Below, in pieces: positions 59,806 through 64,000 of a DNA stretch of 64,000 nucleotides. The first letter of the stretch is position 1. The number at the start of each line of letters is the position of its first letter. The translations under genes were made by a program, and so were the position numbers. The notes beneath the pieces were generated by a model. It had not been told where the DNA came from. It saw only the letters and a program-made list of their open reading frames with translations, and ran no database searches. Source of the DNA: Lachnospiraceae bacterium (GTDB lineage Bacteria > Bacillota > Clostridia > Lachnospirales > Lachnospiraceae); the NCBI GenBank assembly GCA_021628825.1, contig JAJXRY010000002.1, forward strand, positions 868,001-932,000, written 5' to 3'.

Positions 59806-61182
59806 ATGTCAAAGAGTGCAACAAAGGATATGACCGTGGGATCTCCCATGAAATTGATTTTAAGCTTTTCCATGCCGCTGTTGATCGGATTTATTTTTCA
59901 GCAGTTTTACAGTGTGGTAGATACCTTTATCGTAGGAAGAACGCTGGGAATGAATGCCCTTGCGGGTGTTGGCGCAACCGGAAGCATTAACTTCCTGATT
60001 GTCGGCTTTGTAATGGGCGTGTGTGGTGGATGTGTGATTCCGATTGCACAGCGTTTTGGTGCAAAGGATTATTCGGACATGCGTAAGTATGTGGCGAACT
60101 GTGTATGGCTCGGAATTGCCATGTCGCTGGTAATTACCGTGGTGGTATGTATTCTGTGCCGTAATATTTTTAACGTGGATGAAGACGCCGGAGGATATTT
60201 TTTTGAGTATTCTTACCAGTATATCTTTATTGTGTTTTTTTAGGAATTCCGGCAACCTACCTCTATAATATTTTTGTCGGGTATCATGCGTTCGATGGGA
60301 AACAGCAAGATTCCACTGGTGTTCTTGATTATTTCCTCTGCAATTAATATTGCACTGGATCTGATCTGCATTATCAATCTGCACATGGGTGTTTCCGGAG
60401 CAGCGGTTGCAACAGTTGCATCCCAGTTGATTTCGGGCATTCTCTGTCTGATTTATATGATGAAGAAATTTGAAATCCTTCATATTACAAAGGATGAATG
60501 GAAGCTTAGTATGCCTCATATTGGCATGCTGTGTGCCATGGGTGTGCCGATGGGATTGCAGTATTCCATTACTGCAATCGGATCAGTTATTTTACAGACC
60601 TCTGTAAATACTCTTGGAGCCACAGCCGTTGCGGCCGTTACCGCGGGAAGCAAGGTCAGCATGTTCTTCTGTTGTGCGTATGATGCGCTTGGAACGACGA
60701 TGGCAACCTATGGTGGTCAGAACGTGGGAGCAAAGAAGCTGGACCGGTTGGGCAAGGGACTCTTTGCCTGCAGTATTTTTGGCATTATCTATTCGATCCT
60801 GGCATTTATTATCCTGTATTTTGCAGGTGGAACACTGTGCGGACTTTTCGTAACGGATGCCAGCCAGGAGCTGCTTGACAGCTCCAGACAATTCCTGTTA
60901 ATCAATGCGGCTTTCTATGTTCCGCTGGTATTCGTGAACGTGATCCGGTACATGATTCAGGGAATGGGATTCAGTACCTTTGCGATTCTGTCCGGAGTAT
61001 TTGAGATGATAGCAAGAACTCTGATGGGTATTTTCATTGTTCCGGTATTTGGATTTACCGGAGCCTGCTTTGCAAGCCCGCTTGCCTGGATTATGGCAGA
61101 TATTTTCCTTGTTCCGGCATACTTTTATGTCAGAAGGAAGCTTGAGAGAACTCTCAACGGAGAAAAAATAGCAGCTACGTGA
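59806..61182 (+). CDS. MATE family efflux transporter (two frameshifts)
   Basis: About 458 residues with 12 predicted helices. Motifs: SMPLLIGFIFQQFYSVVDTFIVGRTLG near the N-terminus and GVSGAAVATVASQLIS, MGNSKIPLVF at the second bundle. T7 60235-60241 should be 5 and T5 60271-60275 should be 4, giving IVFLGIPATYLYNILSGIMRS. ATG 59806 has AAAGGAGC upstream. Substrate unknown (drug or metabolite). Confidence 0.9.
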
Positions 61183-61197
61183 TGCAGCTGCTATTTT
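61165..61197 (+). terminator. Hairpin at the end of the MATE gene
   Basis: AAATAGCAGCT and AGCTGCTATTT form an 11-bp stem overlapping the stop codon. The T run is short. It may act for both convergent genes. Confidence 0.6.
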
Positions 61198-61235
61198 GAA
61201 GATTATTATCTTGAAGGTTACGATTCGGAACACTA

Positions 61236-63113
61236 TTATTTGGAAAGTGGTTCTTCGGAAGGCTCCGGTAGTTGGAGTTTTACGACCTTCCGGTCATAGG
61301 TAAGGATTCCGTTGACTTCTTCTTCAATATCCGATACCTGAGTATAAACGGCACCGCTTAAGCCCTGTTCCCGCAGAGGGAGGAGGGCTTCTTTTATGAG
61401 AGTATCATAAGCCTTTGAAAATTCTTCCTTTGTTTCATAACGCTTGTAGCCGAAGATCCGTTCCACGCTGCTGTGTCCGTCAATGTGGCAGGCGAAGCCG
61501 CCATACTCGGACAGGAAGAAGGCCCGGCTTTTCTTATGCTTTTTCCATTCTCCGGCAGTAACCTTAAGACGCCGGAAGTAATTGTGTACGCTGATAAAGT
61601 CTCCGGCCCCCTGATCGAACCAGCCGCTTGCCGCATCGATGAGGCGTGTCGGATCCTGTGTGTGGCTGGATTCTGCAATACGTGCCGAATCAAACTGTCC
61701 CCAGCCTTCGTTAAAAGGACACCAGATGGCAATGGAGGGGAAGAATTTCAGGTAATCAATCATATCGGCCAGTTCCTCTTCCCACTCGTCACGGGCATTT
61801 TCATCCTCTCTTGCAAAAAGATGGTAAGCCTGATCCGAGATGTGGCGTGCCAAAGAGGGGCATACCGTGGGTAGATAGTTGATAAACGGCATCCGGTACT
61901 GACCGCCGCCATTAATCATATCCTGACAGACGATCATGCCAAGACGGTCACAGTGGTAATACCACCTTGCCGATTCGACCTTCAAGTGCTTACGCATCAT
62001 ATTGAAGCCCAGCTTTTTCATGGTGGTGATGTCATAGAGCAATGCTTCATCGGAGGGAGCGGTCATCAATCCGTCCGACCAGTAGCCCTGATCCAGGACA
62101 CCCATGAGGAAATAGGGCTTGTGATTGAGACAGAAGACCGGTTTATCCTCCGATAATTCAATGGTATAGGTGCGGAGGGCAAAGTAAGTCTTCACCTCAT
62201 CCCTGCCTAAGGTTACCGTTACCGGGTAAAGCGCCGGAGCTTCCGGAGTCCATGGGAAAAACAGTTCATCCGGAATGGAAATCGTAAAATCATAGGACTG
62301 GGACTGTGCATGATGCTTGTGTACATCGGTAAGATCACTCTTCGGAGTCAGGGACTGTTGGAACAATACCTGTTTTTCATCCGGTGTCATGACACAGATG
62401 CGCAGCATCGGAAGCGCATCACACAGAGCCGTATCGACCTCGATAAATACCTCCTGCCGGTCAAAGTCCGGTTCTATGGTAATATGCTCAATGTGGGTGG
62501 CGGGAATCCATTCCATCCAGACGGTCTGCCAGATGCCACTCTGTGCCGTATAAAAGATACCGCCACGCTTTAAAATCTGCTTGCCACGGCTCTGGGGGCC
62601 TGCATCGCTTGGATCGCTGACACGTACCATCAGTTCATTTTCACCTTTTTCCAGAAAATCCGTAATGTCGCAGTCGATGGGAAGATATCCGCCGCGGTGG
62701 GATGTCACCTTGTTACCGTTGAGAAAAATATCGGCTTCGTAGTCAATCGCACCAAAATGCAGGATCAGCCGGCTGCCGTTAAAGAGATCCATCTCGTCAA
62801 CCGGGAGCAGGCGGCGGTACCAGAGGTATTCCTCCGGCTGCAGCTGGCGTTCCACGTCTGACAGGATCGCTTCCGGGGAAAAAGGAACGAGAATCTGGCC
62901 ATCGTAGCTGTCGGGGAACCCCTTTTTCGACTGAATGGCATAATCCCATAGGCCATTTAAGTTGATATAGGATGGGCGCTCAAACTGGGGGCGCGGGTAT
63001 TCCGTAAGTACCTTATCCTTTGAGAGCGTTTCTCCAAAAGGAGTTGTGAGACGCTCTAAGGGGTCTTCGTTATGCGGCTTAATAATGCTTCGCAGCGCAT
63101 CCTTGAAATCCAT
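61236..63113 (-). CDS. GH2 family glycoside hydrolase
   Basis: About 625 residues, intact. GH2 sugar-binding domain (NLNGLWDYAIQ ... SGIWQTVWMEWIPATH), beta-sandwich, and TIM barrel with the acid/base Glu in WCPFNEGWGQF and nucleophile Glu in FLSEYGGFACH. The start ATG 63113 (MDFKDALRS) has GGGAAAGG nine bases before; the upstream ATG 63122 sits on that site. No signal peptide; cytoplasmic enzyme acting on oligosaccharides. Beta-galactosidase, glucuronidase or mannosidase cannot be distinguished. It is divergent from ylmH and not under an obvious AraC site. Confidence 0.9.
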   Translation of the reverse strand: MDFKDALRSIIKPHNEDPLERLTTPFGETLSKDKVLTEYPRPQFERPSYINLNGLWDYAIQSKKGFPDSYDGQILVPFSPEAILSDVERQLQPEEYLWYRRLLPVDEMDLFNGSRLILHFGAIDYEADIFLNGNKVTSHRGGYLPIDCDITDFLEKGENELMVRVSDPSDAGPQSRGKQILKRGGIFYTAQSGIWQTVWMEWIPATHIEHITIEPDFDRQEVFIEVDTALCDALPMLRICVMTPDEKQVLFQQSLTPKSDLTDVHKHHAQSQSYDFTISIPDELFFPWTPEAPALYPVTVTLGRDEVKTYFALRTYTIELSEDKPVFCLNHKPYFLMGVLDQGYWSDGLMTAPSDEALLYDITTMKKLGFNMMRKHLKVESARWYYHCDRLGMIVCQDMINGGGQYRMPFINYLPTVCPSLARHISDQAYHLFAREDENARDEWEEELADMIDYLKFFPSIAIWCPFNEGWGQFDSARIAESSHTQDPTRLIDAASGWFDQGAGDFISVHNYFRRLKVTAGEWKKHKKSRAFFLSEYGGFACHIDGHSSVERIFGYKRYETKEEFSKAYDTLIKEALLPLREQGLSGAVYTQVSDIEEEVNGILTYDRKVVKLQLPEPSEEPLSK

Positions 63114-63294
63114 AGTATCCATCCTTTCCCAATTGCAATAAACTATGTTGATGTCATAAGATTACCTCATGATATCATTTTGTGAGGTTCTGCATTGTCC
63201 TCATTTATGGTACAATGAGCTTTAGAGAAAATTTCTCTATTGGATATAGTATAGCACAGAATAAAGAAGAGCAACAAAAGAAAGAGGAAATTCA

Positions 63295-64000
63295 TTGAAA
63301 AACGAAGAAGATCAGATATTAAGGAAGCATTTTACCGATCTGGCGCGGAAAGCGGACCAGAGTCATATAGCAACCTTTACAGGTTTCCTAAGCCTGCCGG
63401 AGCAGTCCGTCTTTTATTCCATGGACTTTTCCTGTGTACCATACTGCGTTTTCGGAGGTCAGGAGGGCTGTGAGCGGGCGGTGATCCGGTTTGGCGAGGA
63501 ATGGGAATTCCCGATCTGCTGTATCAGAATCGCACCGTTAATGAATAAGTTTGCAGATGCACTGACGCATCGGGATTTTCTGGGGGCGCTGATGAATCTT
63601 GGAATTGAACGGAGTACGCTGGGAGATATTTATATTGAGGACAAGACAGGGTATCTGTTCTGCCTGAAAAGCATGGCAGATTACATTACGGAGAATCTTA
63701 CACGGATCCGGCATACAAGCGTGCAGTGTACGGTCTGCGAAGAGCCGCCGACCTTTTTACAGAAGGAGCCGGAGGAAAAGCTTATTCAGATCAGCTCCGA
63801 GCGGACAGATGCACTGATTGCAGGGGTGTATCATCTTTCCCGGACAGAAAGTAATGAGCTGTTCCGGGAGCAGAAAGTGTTTATCAACGGAAGACTGTGT
63901 GAGAATAACAGCCGTGCGCTGAAGGAGGGCGATCAGATTACCGTCCGCGGCTATGGCAGATTTGCCTATGAAGGGGCAAAGGGCTTAAGCAGGAAAGGAA
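63295..64000 (+). CDS. ylmH: YlmH-type S4-domain RNA-binding protein, N-terminal part (runs off the window end)
   Basis: TTG start with AAGAGGAAA upstream. Over 230 residues visible: FTGFLSLPEQSV, FGGQEGCERAVI, STLGDIYIEDKTGY and the S4 RNA-binding domain RTDALIAGVYHLSRTESNELF ... VFINGRLCENNSRALKEGD. In Gram-positive bacteria ylmH lies in the ylmDEFGH-divIVA division cluster, and YlmH (RqcP-like) has also been linked to ribosome quality control. The gene is intact up to the edge. Confidence 0.88.
   Translation, partial: MKNEEDQILRKHFTDLARKADQSHIATFTGFLSLPEQSVFYSMDFSCVPYCVFGGQEGCERAVIRFGEEWEFPICCIRIAPLMNKFADALTHRDFLGALMNLGIERSTLGDIYIEDKTGYLFCLKSMADYITENLTRIRHTSVQCTVCEEPPTFLQKEPEEKLIQISSERTDALIAGVYHLSRTESNELFREQKVFINGRLCENNSRALKEGDQITVRGYGRFAYEGAKGLSRKG

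Noticed and set aside
63123..63294. AraC-type operator between the minus-strand GH2 gene and ylmH
   Set aside because: No match to GCAATATTTGACTA at usable spacing on either strand, so this GH2 gene is not placed in the regulon.

Overview
The window looks like a chromosomal segment of an anaerobic Firmicute of the Lachnospiraceae type. The reasons are intermediate G+C, clean AGGAGG-type ribosome binding sites, a spore-associated SPOCS/LysM protein, a PyrK/PyrD class 1B pyrimidine branch, LplABC-type sugar uptake and several family-typical conserved unknowns (DUF1934, DUF4867, DUF6472). Genus cannot be fixed from the sequence alone. No rRNA, tRNA, CRISPR array, prophage or complete insertion sequence was recognised. 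About half of the genes are broken by one-base frameshifts. Nearly all of these sit in homopolymer runs and disappear when one run length is changed, so I treat them as assembly errors and give reconstructed gene spans.

Layout. 1-9.1 kb: surface or exopolysaccharide assembly (four GT2 glycosyltransferases, a phosphoglucomutase, a polyprenyl glycosylphosphotransferase and an LCP attachment protein). 9.3-12.8 kb: glmS and an HtrA protease. 13-14.4 kb: a PrcB-like lipoprotein and a DinJ/YafQ-type toxin-antitoxin pair with a textbook autoregulated promoter. 14.5-17.6 kb: pyrC-pyrK-pyrD. 17.7-31.6 kb: housekeeping and envelope genes (SPOCS/LysM, ispE, GntR, murI, DUF1934, cardiolipin synthase, FKBP-type lipoprotein, NlpC/P60 hydrolase, an extended ClpX and an S8 protease).

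31.9-49.3 kb is the most interesting part: a glucuronoxylan/aldouronate utilisation locus. It holds a SGNH acetylesterase with an inserted jelly-roll domain, a GH2 enzyme with a charged linker and a C-terminal CBM-like region, an AraC regulator, a GH3 beta-xylosidase-like enzyme, a GH67 alpha-glucuronidase, an ABC exporter, two LplB/LplC permeases and a solute-binding lipoprotein. Three promoters in the locus share a motif near GCAATATTTGACTA placed 56-57 bp before the -10 box, two of them with a second half-site exactly 21 bp downstream. This fits one AraC regulon covering the esterase, the hydrolases and the uptake system. A 51-bp tandem repeat with an alternating A/B pattern separates the GH3 and GH67 genes.

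49.3-64 kb: an 11-copy 16-bp tandem repeat, an LspA-like protein, a GntR-controlled ABC system, metNI, DUF6472, then a LacI regulator followed by an FGGY kinase, a DUF4867 protein and an L-fucose/arabinose-isomerase-like enzyme (a pentose or deoxysugar route), a MATE transporter, a GH2 hydrolase on the minus strand and the start of ylmH. Intergenic repeats related to a TAACTATT-ended element occur at several places, including one near-complete 155-bp copy.
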